Below are positions 7,150 through 15,743 of a stretch of 16,308 nt of DNA, one piece after another. The DNA is taken from the NCBI GenBank assembly GCA_934725305.1, contig CAKVBA010000060.1, positions 1 to 16,308 of the forward strand, written 5' to 3'. Below the pieces are notes generated by a model. That model had not been told where the DNA came from, made no database searches, and saw only the letters and a program-made list of their open reading frames with translations. The position numbers and the translations under genes are program-made. The stretch's first letter is position 1. Each line of letters opens with the position of its first letter. This DNA is from an uncultured Parabacteroides sp. Its GTDB lineage: Bacteria > Bacteroidota > Bacteroidia > Bacteroidales > Tannerellaceae.

Positions 7150-8499
7150 ATGAAGATCAATCTTTTAGTACTTGGACTCGGCTTAGGAGCAGCTATCTTG
7201 GGCGGGTGTAATGATGATTTGAGTTTGGTTGGCCCGAGCATTCAGCCGCCGGAAGATGGCATTACAGTCTATAATGACACTTTCCGTATTGAGGCAACAA
7301 CCGTTCTGATGGATGGCGTCTATGCCAGAACAGACTCTGCCATGTTGGGTGAGATTTATGACCCACTGTATGGCGAACTAAAGTCCGACTATATGTGTCA
7401 GTTCTACTGTCCGGAGAACTATAAGTTTGCAAAGGAACCTATCGATGGAAAGATTGATTCAGTCAACTTCAAGATATTCTATGGCTCTTCTATCGGTGAC
7501 ACACTGGTGCCGATGAAGGCTGAGTTGTTCTTGATCTCTAAACCGCTTGAAAAGAACTTCTACACCAACTTTGATCCGCAGAAGTATTGTGATATGCAGA
7601 CCGTTATGGGCTCTAAAGTCTATACAGCTTACAACCAAAGCATTCCAGACTCTATAAGAGAAAATGGTTATGCTCCGCATGTGGCTATCAAACTGCCCAA
7701 AGAATTTGGTCAGAAGCTATACGACGAGACCTGGCAGAATCCGGCTTCGTTCAGCAGCCAGGAAGCATTCAATAAATTCCTCCCGGGCTTCTATGTTACA
7801 ACCACCTATGGTACAGGTAACATACTGAATATATCTGGTTCGTATATTGATATTTTCTATAAATATATGACCAAGACAGAGGCTGGCAAAGATTCCATCG
7901 TGTCTTCTTTTGAACGTTTCAACGTAACCAAAGAGGTTATCCAGTTGAGCCGTTTCAAGAACTCCGACATTGAGCAGTTGCTAAAGCCCAACGATGAATA
8001 TACTTACATCAAGTCGCCGGCCGGCGTATGCACTCGACTTGTGATTCCTTCAAAGGATTTGGCTCCGATATTAGAGGGAAGAATCTTGAACAACCTGCCG
8101 TTGACATTGCATGCAATGCCGCAGGAGAATTGGAAATTTGCTTTCGACCCGGCTCCCAACCTGCTGCTCTTGCCCGAAGACTCTGTCAAGACCTTCTTCG
8201 AAGAGAGACAGATTGAAAACGGAACGACTTCATTCTTGGCAAGCTACAATACAACAACGCTCACCTATTCTTTCAATAACATTTCTGAGTTGTTGAAGCA
8301 TCAGCTGAAGAATGATAAAGATCATGACTTGAGACTGCTTGCCATTCCAGTGAAGCGTACCACCACAACAACAGGTAGCTACTACAACCAGACAATCAAG
8401 ACCACGGCTATAGAGAATTATATGGCGCCTTCTGGTAGTAAACTGAGAAAAGACAAAGAGGTTACTCAAATGGTTGTTACCTCATGTAAATACAATTAA
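7150..8499 (+). CDS. DUF4270 domain lipoprotein
   Basis: A 449-aa exported protein. The N-terminus is a lipoprotein signal: short basic start, hydrophobic stretch 4-18, lipobox LGGC with Cys20, followed by NDD, whose acidic residues after the Cys resemble surface-export signals of Bacteroidetes lipoproteins. The mature start DLSLVGPSIQPPEDGITVY (23-41) and LGEIYDPLYGELKSDY (66-81) are what I recognise as DUF4270, a Bacteroidetes family of unknown function. The rest looks beta-rich without enzymatic motifs I know. It follows the starch-synthase-like gene by 14 bp, so both are probably on one mRNA, and a hairpin terminator follows. A role in outer-membrane or surface glycan handling would be speculation. 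Confidence 0.85.
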   Translation: MKINLLVLGLGLGAAILGGCNDDLSLVGPSIQPPEDGITVYNDTFRIEATTVLMDGVYARTDSAMLGEIYDPLYGELKSDYMCQFYCPENYKFAKEPIDGKIDSVNFKIFYGSSIGDTLVPMKAELFLISKPLEKNFYTNFDPQKYCDMQTVMGSKVYTAYNQSIPDSIRENGYAPHVAIKLPKEFGQKLYDETWQNPASFSSQEAFNKFLPGFYVTTTYGTGNILNISGSYIDIFYKYMTKTEAGKDSIVSSFERFNVTKEVIQLSRFKNSDIEQLLKPNDEYTYIKSPAGVCTRLVIPSKDLAPILEGRILNNLPLTLHAMPQENWKFAFDPAPNLLLLPEDSVKTFFEERQIENGTTSFLASYNTTTLTYSFNNISELLKHQLKNDKDHDLRLLAIPVKRTTTTTGSYYNQTIKTTAIENYMAPSGSKLRKDKEVTQMVVTSCKYN

Positions 8500-8533
8500 T
8501 CTGATTCCAGCGTTTCCTGACTGGAATAAAAAT

Positions 8534-8578
8534 AAAAAGGGCTGTGTCAAAATGGAAGTTTTGATGCAACCCTTTTTT
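8534..8578 (+). terminator. Rho-independent terminator after the DUF4270 gene
   Basis: AAAAAGGGCTGTGTCAAAA (8535-8553) and TTTTGATGCAACCCTTTTTT (8559-8578) form a stem of about 14 bp below a short loop, with one mismatch and two G-U pairs, followed by a T run. The flanking A run means it may also stop transcription from the opposite strand. It is about 35 bp after the DUF4270 stop. Confidence 0.85.
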
Positions 8579-8622
8579 AGATGTGTCAGGATTCACAAAT
8601 CATGCAAACGCCATCTACAGAA

Positions 8623-8660
8623 AGAGGCTGTGCCAAAGTGTACACTTCAACACAGCCTCT
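8623..8660 (-). terminator. Hairpin terminator of the GH133-GT4-GH57 operon
   Basis: AGAGGCTGTG (8623-8632) and CACAGCCTCT (8651-8660) are perfect 10-bp arms; the loop contains the 12-bp palindrome AAGTGTACACTT (8636-8647). On the minus strand the stem is followed by TTTCTG, and it sits about 27 bp after the GH57 stop, so it most likely ends that operon. It shares the GGCTGTG core with the plus-strand hairpin 45 bp away. Confidence 0.7.
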
Positions 8661-8686
8661 CTTAGTAAGTTAAAATCCCTTTGGGA

Positions 8687-9985
8687 TTACTTTTTAGCCT
8701 TTTCAGCTTTCTTTTTCAAGCGGTCAATCTCCTTCTGCAGACCTTCAATTTCTTCACCCTGATTCTTAATCGTGGTAAGAAGAGCATTCAACTCTTCGTT
8801 TTCAATTGTTTCAGGGAACTCAGCCTTTACACGAACGATAAAGTCGGACAATACATTCATATAGTTGTTGAATGCATCATACGGATTGTCGTATGGGCTA
8901 AATCCACGAGAACCCATGTGTTTGGTACTCATGTAATAGAAATGATCGCTGCTCTGCAAATAATACCAATCCTGACGGATACGGCGAGTCTGACTCAAGC
9001 GAACACGTTCACCGATTTCGTTGATCTTGCGGAATGCTTCCTGCTGCAATACGTTACCCAACCAAGAGCTGCAGTCTTTCTCTTCATCGACCCAAGACAT
9101 TGGATAAGGAACAGAGATTGTATCAACCGGCTTCAACAGAGCAAACACCTCTGACGGAGTTGAGAAGCTGATTCCCTTGTCTGCGGCAAAACGAGGCAGA
9201 GCCTTGAAAAAGTCAAAGATACCAGTTTCTGCAGGATTCAAAGAGCCCAACACTTCGTAATTCATGAACAAGTTGATAACCTGTTCTGCTGCCGGAGTTT
9301 CAGCGATCCAAGAGATATATTTATCTGCTGTCAATGGATATTCATTCCAGCTATAGTCGCTGAAGCGGTTAGACAAATCCTCACTGAAGCGATCGTTCTT
9401 CAACAGCAAGCTCAATTTCGGATTCACGCAAGAAGAATACATATAGTTCGGACTCTTCCAACCCAAAATATGCTTAGCTCCTTCTGTGATCATTCCCTTG
9501 TAACCCATTTCATACACCATAGAAGAGATATCATCTGAATAGATCAACTCTGTATTGCGGAACACTTTCGGTTTCACGCCAAACAAAGTCATGATCTTAT
9601 CTTCCTGCTTCTTGATCTGGTGCTTGAACTCATCCGGATCACCCAATGATGACAATGAGTGAGCGTATGTTTCTGATAAGAACTCGATGTTGCCGGTAGC
9701 AGCCAATTCCTTAAAGCTGTCAATAACTTCCGGTGTATAGATTTCCATCTGTTCCAAAGCCACACCTGAGATAGAGAAAGCGGCTTTGAACTTACCACCA
9801 CTTGTCTTGATCATTTCCAGGATAGCCTTGTTTGCCGGCAAATAGCAGCGCTCAGCTATACGGCGAATGATTTCTTCATTCTGGAAATCATCATAATAGT
9901 AATGGTCGTTACCTATATCAAAGAAACGATATCTCTTTAGACGGAACGGCTGATGTATTTGAAAATAAAAGCAGATCGTTTTCAT
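8687..9985 (-). CDS. GH57 alpha-amylase-like protein, catalytic acid replaced by Asn
   Basis: A 432-aa cytoplasmic (no signal peptide) member of glycoside hydrolase family 57, which acts on alpha-1,4-glucans. Conserved regions: IHQP at 10-13; GVALEQ at 74-79; FRNTELIYSDD at 142-152, with Glu146 in the nucleophile position; LFMNYEVLG at 239-247, where active alpha-amylases have an MDYETFG-type motif, so the catalytic Asp is Asn242 here; and WVDEEKDCSSWLGN at 298-311. The C-terminal 35 residues are a charged probable coiled coil rich in Lys and Glu. GH57 homologues lacking one or both catalytic residues are known in Bacteroidetes, so this may be a non-enzymatic alpha-glucan binder or regulator. 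It is the last gene of the glucan operon, 34 bp after the GT4 gene. Confidence 0.92.
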   Translation of the reverse strand: MKTICFYFQIHQPFRLKRYRFFDIGNDHYYYDDFQNEEIIRRIAERCYLPANKAILEMIKTSGGKFKAAFSISGVALEQMEIYTPEVIDSFKELAATGNIEFLSETYAHSLSSLGDPDEFKHQIKKQEDKIMTLFGVKPKVFRNTELIYSDDISSMVYEMGYKGMITEGAKHILGWKSPNYMYSSCVNPKLSLLLKNDRFSEDLSNRFSDYSWNEYPLTADKYISWIAETPAAEQVINLFMNYEVLGSLNPAETGIFDFFKALPRFAADKGISFSTPSEVFALLKPVDTISVPYPMSWVDEEKDCSSWLGNVLQQEAFRKINEIGERVRLSQTRRIRQDWYYLQSSDHFYYMSTKHMGSRGFSPYDNPYDAFNNYMNVLSDFIVRVKAEFPETIENEELNALLTTIKNQGEEIEGLQKEIDRLKKKAEKAKK

Positions 9986-10019
9986 AATATACTTGTTTTA
10001 ATTTTTGTCTTGTCGTTAA

Positions 10020-11285
10020 TTATCTGTTTGCAATCACCATATCATAAATACGACGAACTTTCTGTCCGGCATATTCCCATTTAATATTATCTACCTCTTT
10101 CTTTCCTTCCACTTTCAGGAACTCGTGCATAGCCGGATAAGTGATAATTGAATACATAGCATCGGCCAGAGCTTCAATATCCCAATAATCCACCTTGATA
10201 GCATAATCCAAGATCTCGGCACAACCTGATTGTTTAGAGATGATACTTGGCACACCACACTGCATAGCCTCCAAAGGAGAAATACCAAACGGTTCGGAAA
10301 CAGAAGGCATCACATAAACATCACTCGCCTTCAAGACTTCATAAACCTGACGACCTCTCATAAAACCAGTAAAATGGAAACGGTCTGAAATGTTACGAGC
10401 AGCAGCCAGACGAATCATCTGATCCATCATATCACCACTACCGGCCATCACGAAGCGGGCATGCGGAGCTTTCTGTAACACCTTGGCGGCAGCTTCAACG
10501 AAGTATTCAGGACCCTTCTGCATCGTAATACGGCCCAAGAAGGTGATTATTTTATCCTTCACTCCCTTCTTGTCCTGGATTGCCAGGATTTCCGGACTCA
10601 ATGGTTCAACGGCATTATGCACAGTTGTAACCTTGGCAGGATCTTGATGATACTTTTCAATAACCGTCTGACGAGTCAAGTTACTTACAGTTATGATATG
10701 GTCGGCATTATCCATACCATTCTTTTCAATCGCATACACATCCGGATTCACATTACCACGGCTACGGTCATAGTCTGTAGCATGTACGTGGATAACCAAT
10801 GGCTTGCCGGTTACACTCTTTGCATGAATACCGGCCGGATAAGTCAGCCAGTCGTGGGCATGGATGACATCAAACTGCTCAGTACGGGCCACTACACCGG
10901 CCACAATTGAATAGTTATTGATCTCTTCCAACAAGTTATCAGGATAGCGTCCTGAGAACTCCATACAGCCCAAGTCATTTACATGACGGTAGCTAAAATC
11001 GGCATATATATGTTCACGAAAATCATAATACTTCTGCGGATCCATAAACTTGCCCAGGCGATCTTTCACAACATCCATGTTCACATCGCGCCAGACGATT
11101 GGTACATTATTCATACCAATAATTTTCAGGAAGCTCTGGTCTTCATCTCCCCAAGGCTTCGGAATACAAAAGGTAATATCCATATCCGGTTGCATGGCCA
11201 TACCTCTTGTCAACCCAAAACTTGCGGTTCCTAAACCTCCTAAAATATGAGGAGGGAATTCCCATCCAAACATTAAAGCTTTCAT
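10020..11285 (-). CDS. GT4 glycosyltransferase, glycogen synthase-like
   Basis: A 421-aa GT-B fold glycosyltransferase. The N-terminal domain has GWEFPPHILGGLGTASFGL (7-25), with a glycine loop GGLGTA typical of nucleotide-sugar-dependent glucosyltransferases, and FDVIHAHDWLTYPAG (138-152). The C-terminal domain has FLGRITMQKGPEYFVEA (249-265) and the EX7E motif EPFGISPLE (Glu331, Glu339), which holds the donor's ribose and phosphate. All core elements are present, so it should be active. Placed between GH133 and GH57 genes (12 bp after the first, 34 bp before the second), it is the best candidate in the window for making the alpha-glucan chain; the donor (UDP- or ADP-glucose) cannot be read. 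Other GT4 roles, such as polysaccharide synthesis, are possible but the context disfavours them. Confidence 0.9.
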   Translation of the reverse strand: MKALMFGWEFPPHILGGLGTASFGLTRGMAMQPDMDITFCIPKPWGDEDQSFLKIIGMNNVPIVWRDVNMDVVKDRLGKFMDPQKYYDFREHIYADFSYRHVNDLGCMEFSGRYPDNLLEEINNYSIVAGVVARTEQFDVIHAHDWLTYPAGIHAKSVTGKPLVIHVHATDYDRSRGNVNPDVYAIEKNGMDNADHIITVSNLTRQTVIEKYHQDPAKVTTVHNAVEPLSPEILAIQDKKGVKDKIITFLGRITMQKGPEYFVEAAAKVLQKAPHARFVMAGSGDMMDQMIRLAAARNISDRFHFTGFMRGRQVYEVLKASDVYVMPSVSEPFGISPLEAMQCGVPSIISKQSGCAEILDYAIKVDYWDIEALADAMYSIITYPAMHEFLKVEGKKEVDNIKWEYAGQKVRRIYDMVIANR

Positions 11286-11297
11286 ATAGTATGAGTT

Positions 11298-13232
11298 TTA
11301 TTCGGCGTTATACTTTTTCAACAAATCCACTAACTTCAAAATAGCAGCCACATTCATGGCAAATGAAACAGCGCCCCTTCCCGTGAACGGAGGATTACCA
11401 TCAAACAGCTCAGGTATAGTACCGATGCAATGGTGGTTCATCTCTTCCTCCATACTGATTAACATACGTTCAACAAAGGCAACTCCACCCTTACCAAACA
11501 CCTTCAAATAGGCTTCAAGATAGAAGCCCAGCAACCATGGCCAAGCTGTACCCTGATGGTATGACAAGTCTCGCTCATATTGCGGACCTACATAATACGG
11601 TTTGTAGCCTTCGCTCTTCGGGCTCAATGAGCGGATACCCTTCGGAGTAAGCAACTCTTTCGTCACAATATCAAGAACTGCACGTTTCTGCAATCTTGTC
11701 AGCGGAGAATAGGGTAATGCCACCGCAAAGATCATGTTCGGACGTACACTCCAATCAACAAACGATCCGTTCACATAGTCGAACAGATAGTTGAAACCAT
11801 TGATAAATGTTTCGGGGAACGATTTTTCTACCTTCTTGATGATCGGGTCGATCCGTTCGATAGGCAGACCGCCCATCAATTCTGTATAGAAGCAAAGAGC
11901 GTTATACCACAAAGCATTAAACTCTACAATATAACCTGAACGCGGAACAACCGGTTTGCCATTAACCGTAGAATTCATCCATGTGATTGCTTTATCACAA
12001 CCGTTGGCAAACAACAGACCATTCTCCATCACCTTCATGTCCTGATGTTTCTGATCCAAGATATAATTGATGAGCTCGCCCACCAGTTCGCCGTAACGTT
12101 CTTTAGCCTTTTCTACACCAACCTCCTTGGCATATTGCTGAACAGCCCAGATAGCCCACAGGCCCACATCGGGATTATCTATTTCATGAATGACTCTGTC
12201 AGTGTTTCCATATTCCATATATTCTCTCAAAGCCGGAGCTGCTGTATCCATGATCTTTTCAAAACGAACAGGATCTTCAATAGCTAATGTACATCCGGGC
12301 ATAGAGATAAACAGATCGCGCGCGCGTACCTTAAACCAAGGATAACCGGCCAACAGGTAAGCATCCTGTTCTTTCGGACGGAAATAGAACTGCTGAGCAG
12401 AGTTCTTCAAGCAGTTGTAGAAGCTAGTACGAGGAGTACGAGCCAACACTTCAGCTTCGTACAATGTCTTTAACCGAGTAGTTGCAACAGGTGCGTCACC
12501 TGCACTGAAAATAATAGATTCCCCTTTCTTGATAGGCACTTCAAAATAGCCGGGAACATACAGGTCTTCTTTATAAGGATAACCTCTCTCCTGCTCCTTT
12601 GGATATTCTATTCCATTATACCAATAGGGCTCATACACAAATTTAACTTTCTTGCTAAACTGCATATATAAATCGGGATATCCCGGATACATACAGGTCT
12701 TGATACCATTTGTAACTTCGGTATAGGATTGGTTAACGTTGCCGTTAGCATAGGTCAAATCATTGACATTACGGAATGCCATAAACGGGCGGAAACGCAA
12801 GGTTGTAGCAGAGTGAGCATCTTCCAAAGTATATTTAATCATGATACGGTTCTCATACATAGAGAAGACCTTTTCCTTTGAAAAGATAACACCTCCCACA
12901 CGATAAAGAGTACGTGGCACTGTTTCAGAACTGTATTCACGGATGTACTTATGCCCTTTCGGACTGAAATTGTCTCCCTGATACTTATGTAAACCCAGAT
13001 TGAATTCTGCACCATGCTGTATAACGGTTTCGTCCAAAGATGACAAAAGAACATGGTTATCATCATCCATCGTGGGCACCGGCATCACGAGTAGTCCGTG
13101 ATATTTCCGGGTATTACAATCAACAACAGTAGTGCAATGGTAGGCTCCCAATCGATTTGTACGGAGCACTTCACGAGTCAGAGACTCTTCCAGGTTTATC
13201 ATTACTGTTTTGTCAAATTTTAGATAACTCAT
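11298..13232 (-). CDS. Glycogen debranching enzyme (GH133 amylo-alpha-1,6-glucosidase)
   Basis: A 644-aa cytoplasmic protein that should hydrolyse alpha-1,6 branch points of glycogen. The N-terminal domain (about 1-260) has the family's TNRLGAYHCTTVVDCNTRKY (25-44) followed by HGLLV. The C-terminal (alpha/alpha)6 toroid starts near 285 with AGYPWFKVRARDLFISMPG (295-313), then NGLLFANG and TWMNSTVNGKPVVPRSG (417-433), VEFNALWYNAL (436-446), YHQGTAWPWLLGFYLEAYL (558-576) and GTIPELFDG (604-612), which include the acidic residues near the active site. RARD replaces the more common WGRD at the start of the catalytic domain; the Asp306 is kept. It is the first gene of the glucan operon, with a good TTTG-N20-TACATTTG promoter about 70 bp upstream. 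Confidence 0.95.
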   Translation of the reverse strand: MSYLKFDKTVMINLEESLTREVLRTNRLGAYHCTTVVDCNTRKYHGLLVMPVPTMDDDNHVLLSSLDETVIQHGAEFNLGLHKYQGDNFSPKGHKYIREYSSETVPRTLYRVGGVIFSKEKVFSMYENRIMIKYTLEDAHSATTLRFRPFMAFRNVNDLTYANGNVNQSYTEVTNGIKTCMYPGYPDLYMQFSKKVKFVYEPYWYNGIEYPKEQERGYPYKEDLYVPGYFEVPIKKGESIIFSAGDAPVATTRLKTLYEAEVLARTPRTSFYNCLKNSAQQFYFRPKEQDAYLLAGYPWFKVRARDLFISMPGCTLAIEDPVRFEKIMDTAAPALREYMEYGNTDRVIHEIDNPDVGLWAIWAVQQYAKEVGVEKAKERYGELVGELINYILDQKHQDMKVMENGLLFANGCDKAITWMNSTVNGKPVVPRSGYIVEFNALWYNALCFYTELMGGLPIERIDPIIKKVEKSFPETFINGFNYLFDYVNGSFVDWSVRPNMIFAVALPYSPLTRLQKRAVLDIVTKELLTPKGIRSLSPKSEGYKPYYVGPQYERDLSYHQGTAWPWLLGFYLEAYLKVFGKGGVAFVERMLISMEEEMNHHCIGTIPELFDGNPPFTGRGAVSFAMNVAAILKLVDLLKKYNAE

Positions 13233-13304
13233 ACGTATATTTGGGTTTTAAGTTATTTCTTTTTCACTAAAATGTAAATAATTCTTTAAAAAACTATCGA
13301 GTAT

Positions 13305-13336
13305 CAAATGTACCGCTTTCAAACAAATAAACCAAA
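13305..13336 (-). promoter_or_regulatory. Promoter of the GH133-GT4-GH57 operon
   Basis: On the minus strand TTTG (13333-13336) stands 20 bp before TACATTTG (13305-13312), matching the Bacteroidetes consensus at both boxes. The expected transcript start is about 65 bp before the GH133 start codon. Confidence 0.7.
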
Positions 13337-13527
13337 TCTTCTTTCATGTTTTTTTAGATTTTACCTATCTTCGTTATTTTAAATGTATTATCAATCAAAA
13401 TATTGCAGCGCAAAATGTTATATAGGTGTGTTGTCAAACATACAAAATTTTGTTAACCGACCGCCATTTTCCGCTTCATTATACCTCCATTCCGCAACGA
13501 TAATATTTCATAATAAAGAAAAAAACG

Positions 13528-13535
13528 TATATTTG
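13528..13535 (+). promoter_or_regulatory. -7 promoter box for dcp
   Basis: TATATTTG matches TAnnTTTG and ends 25 bp before the dcp ATG. The best -33 candidate is TTTC at 13506-13509 (18-bp spacing), one base off consensus, so the -33 half is weak. Confidence 0.6.
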
Positions 13536-13560
13536 CGTTCAAATTTAAACGATATAAACC

Positions 13561-15660
13561 ATGAAAAAAGTCTTATTACTAATAGGTATTGCATTAAGTT
13601 TAAACTGTATGACACAAGCAAAAAATAATCCGCTTCTATCGGCTTATAAAACTCCTTTTGGAACTCCTCCTTTTGATAAGATCAAGACAGAGCACTACGA
13701 GCCTGCTTTTGACGAAGGCATCAAACAGTTGGACGAAGAAGTCAAGCGCATTGCCAACAATCCCGAACCTGCTACATTCGAAAACACCATTGTTGCCTTG
13801 GAACGTAGCGGTCAGTTATTGTCTAAAGTAAGCTCAGTTTTCTTCAATGTATTATCTGCCGAAGCGAATGACGAGATGATGGAGATTTCACAGAAAGTGT
13901 CTCCGAAGTTATCAGAAAGCTCAAACAACATCTTTCTGAACGAGAAATTGTTCAACCGCGTAAAAACAGTATATGACAAACGTGATCAGCTGAACCTTTC
14001 TACCGAAGATGCCAAGCTGCTGGAAGACACCTATACGAGCTTCCAAAATCAGGGTGCGACTTTAAATGATGCCGACAAAGAGAAGTATCGCAAGTTGAGC
14101 ACCGACCTGAGCGTATTATCATTGACATTCGACCAGAATTCTCTGAAAGATCAGAATCGCTACGAATTGTTGATTACCGACGAAAAGGAATTGGCCGGTC
14201 TGCCTGAAAGTATCCGCGAAGCTGCCGAGACACGAGCAAAAGAGAAGGGCAAGACAGGCTGGTTGTTCAACTTGTCTGCTCCCAGCTACGGACCTTTCAT
14301 GAAATATGCCGATTCACGCAACCTGCGCGAAAAACTATACCGCGAATTTATGTCGGTCGGCAACAAGGGTGATGAATATGACAACAAGGAGATTATCCGC
14401 CAGATCATAAACAAACGACTGGAAGTAGCCAAACTGTTCGGCTGCAAAACCTTTGCAGATTATCAACTGAAACATACGATGGCAAAGACTCCGGATCAGG
14501 TGTACAAATTGCTCAACCAACTGCTCGACGCCTACAAACCGGCAGCTATGCAGGAATACAACAGAGTATATGGCTTTGCTGTGGGATCAACCCAAACAGA
14601 CTTGCGTCCGATGCCTTGGGACTGGAGCTACTACTCTGAGAAGCTGAAAGACATCCAGTTCAAGATCAACGACGAAATGACTCGCCCCTATTTCGAGCTG
14701 AATCATGTTAGAGAAAGTGTATTCGGACTGGCCACTCAGTTATATGGTATAACCTTCAAGAAGAACGATAAGATTCCGGTTTATCATCCTGAAGTGGAGA
14801 CCTACGAAGTATATGATGAAAATGGCCAGTTCCTGTCTGTCCTTTACACCGACTTCCATCCGAGAGAAGGCAAACAGTCGGGTGCTTGGATGAACAGCAT
14901 CCGTAGTCAATATAAAGATGCCAAAGGCAAAGATCACCGTCCGCAGATTGTGATCGTGATGAACTTTACCAGACCGACAGCCAACAAACCGTCATTGCTT
15001 TCATTTGACGAAGTGAATACTCTGTTGCATGAGTTTGGTCACGCTTTGCATGGCATGTTTGCTTCAGGAACCTACGCAAGCCTTTCAGGAACGAGCGTTT
15101 ACCGCGACTTCGTTGAGCTGCCTTCTCAGATTATGGAAAACTGGCTGACAGAGAAAGAATTCCTCGATCAGATTGCTATCCACTATGAGACAGGTAAAAA
15201 GATTCCGCAAGAAATGGTACAGAAGCTTATTGATGCTTCAAACTTCAATGCCGGCTACCTGTGCTGTCGTCAGTTGAGCTTTGGCTTCTTAGATATGGCA
15301 TGGCACACCATCGACAAACCGTTTGAAGGAGATGTTACAGCATTTGAGAAACAGGCATGGGCTCCGACTGTGATTGTTCCTGAAGTTTCCGGTGCGTTGA
15401 TGAGCAGTAGCTTTGGACATATCTTCTCTGGTGGTTATGCTGCCGGTTACTATGGATACAAATGGGCCGAAGTGCTGGATGCTGATGCCTTTGCAGCGTT
15501 CAAGGCTGGTGGTATCTTCAACAAAGAGATTGCCCGTTCATTCCGCAACAATGTATTGTCAAAAGGTGGCACAGAAGACCCGGCTGTTCTGTACAAACGC
15601 TTCCGTGGTCAGGAACCGACGATTGATGCTTTGTTGATCCGCAACGGTATTAAAAGATAA
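13561..15660 (+). CDS. dcp: Exported M3 family peptidyl-dipeptidase (Dcp)
   Basis: A 699-aa zinc metallopeptidase of family M3. Dcp enzymes cut dipeptides off the C-terminus of short peptides. The N-terminus MKKVLLLIGIALSLNCMTQA is a Sec signal peptide with likely cleavage after Ala20; the Cys does not fit a lipobox, so a periplasmic soluble protein is expected. NPLLSAYKTPFGTPPFDKI begins the mature chain as in other Bacteroidetes Dcp proteins. The zinc site is HEFGH at 490-494, with Glu519 in DFVELPSQ as third ligand. The C-terminal GGTEDPAVLYKRFRGQEP followed by TIDALL is the Dcp-type ending, which favours Dcp over oligopeptidase A. Length agrees with the family (about 680 plus signal peptide). 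It is probably a single-gene unit: its own promoter upstream, a hairpin and palindromic DNA downstream. Confidence 0.95.
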   Translation: MKKVLLLIGIALSLNCMTQAKNNPLLSAYKTPFGTPPFDKIKTEHYEPAFDEGIKQLDEEVKRIANNPEPATFENTIVALERSGQLLSKVSSVFFNVLSAEANDEMMEISQKVSPKLSESSNNIFLNEKLFNRVKTVYDKRDQLNLSTEDAKLLEDTYTSFQNQGATLNDADKEKYRKLSTDLSVLSLTFDQNSLKDQNRYELLITDEKELAGLPESIREAAETRAKEKGKTGWLFNLSAPSYGPFMKYADSRNLREKLYREFMSVGNKGDEYDNKEIIRQIINKRLEVAKLFGCKTFADYQLKHTMAKTPDQVYKLLNQLLDAYKPAAMQEYNRVYGFAVGSTQTDLRPMPWDWSYYSEKLKDIQFKINDEMTRPYFELNHVRESVFGLATQLYGITFKKNDKIPVYHPEVETYEVYDENGQFLSVLYTDFHPREGKQSGAWMNSIRSQYKDAKGKDHRPQIVIVMNFTRPTANKPSLLSFDEVNTLLHEFGHALHGMFASGTYASLSGTSVYRDFVELPSQIMENWLTEKEFLDQIAIHYETGKKIPQEMVQKLIDASNFNAGYLCCRQLSFGFLDMAWHTIDKPFEGDVTAFEKQAWAPTVIVPEVSGALMSSSFGHIFSGGYAAGYYGYKWAEVLDADAFAAFKAGGIFNKEIARSFRNNVLSKGGTEDPAVLYKRFRGQEPTIDALLIRNGIKR

Positions 15661-15684
15661 TTGACTTTCTGAGACATATCAAAT

Positions 15685-15738
15685 AAAGGAGGCTTCAAAA
15701 CATAAACAAAGCGGACTGAAAACCCAATGGCCTCCTTT
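15685..15738 (+). terminator. Probable terminator hairpin after dcp
   Basis: AAAGGAGGC (15685-15693) and GCCTCCTTT (15730-15738) are perfect 9-bp arms 25 bp after the dcp stop. The 36-nt loop is long for a terminator and the T run is only three bases. Part of the loop (15712-15730) matches a palindromic element further right (16053-16071) at 17 of 19 bases, so the hairpin may have been enlarged by an insertion. Confidence 0.5.
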
Positions 15739-15743
15739 GACAA

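Larger units (their letters stand above)
13233..13560. other. Divergent promoter region between GH133 and dcp genes
   Basis: An A/T-rich stretch of 328 bp without a coding region. It holds one promoter pointing left (13305-13336) and one pointing right (13528-13535). Between them (about 13340-13500) I see no hairpin, riboswitch-like fold or repeat that I could support. Confidence 0.7.

Noticed and set aside
8474..8665. 63-aa plus-strand open frame
   Set aside because: Overlaps the end of the DUF4270 gene out of frame and reads through two terminator hairpins.
10617..11250. Antisense open frames within the GT4 gene
   Set aside because: Shadows of a clearly coding minus-strand gene; no protein family features.
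13340..13500. Riboswitch or leader structure before dcp or GH133
   Set aside because: A/T-rich with no stable paired arms or known aptamer motif that I could find by eye.
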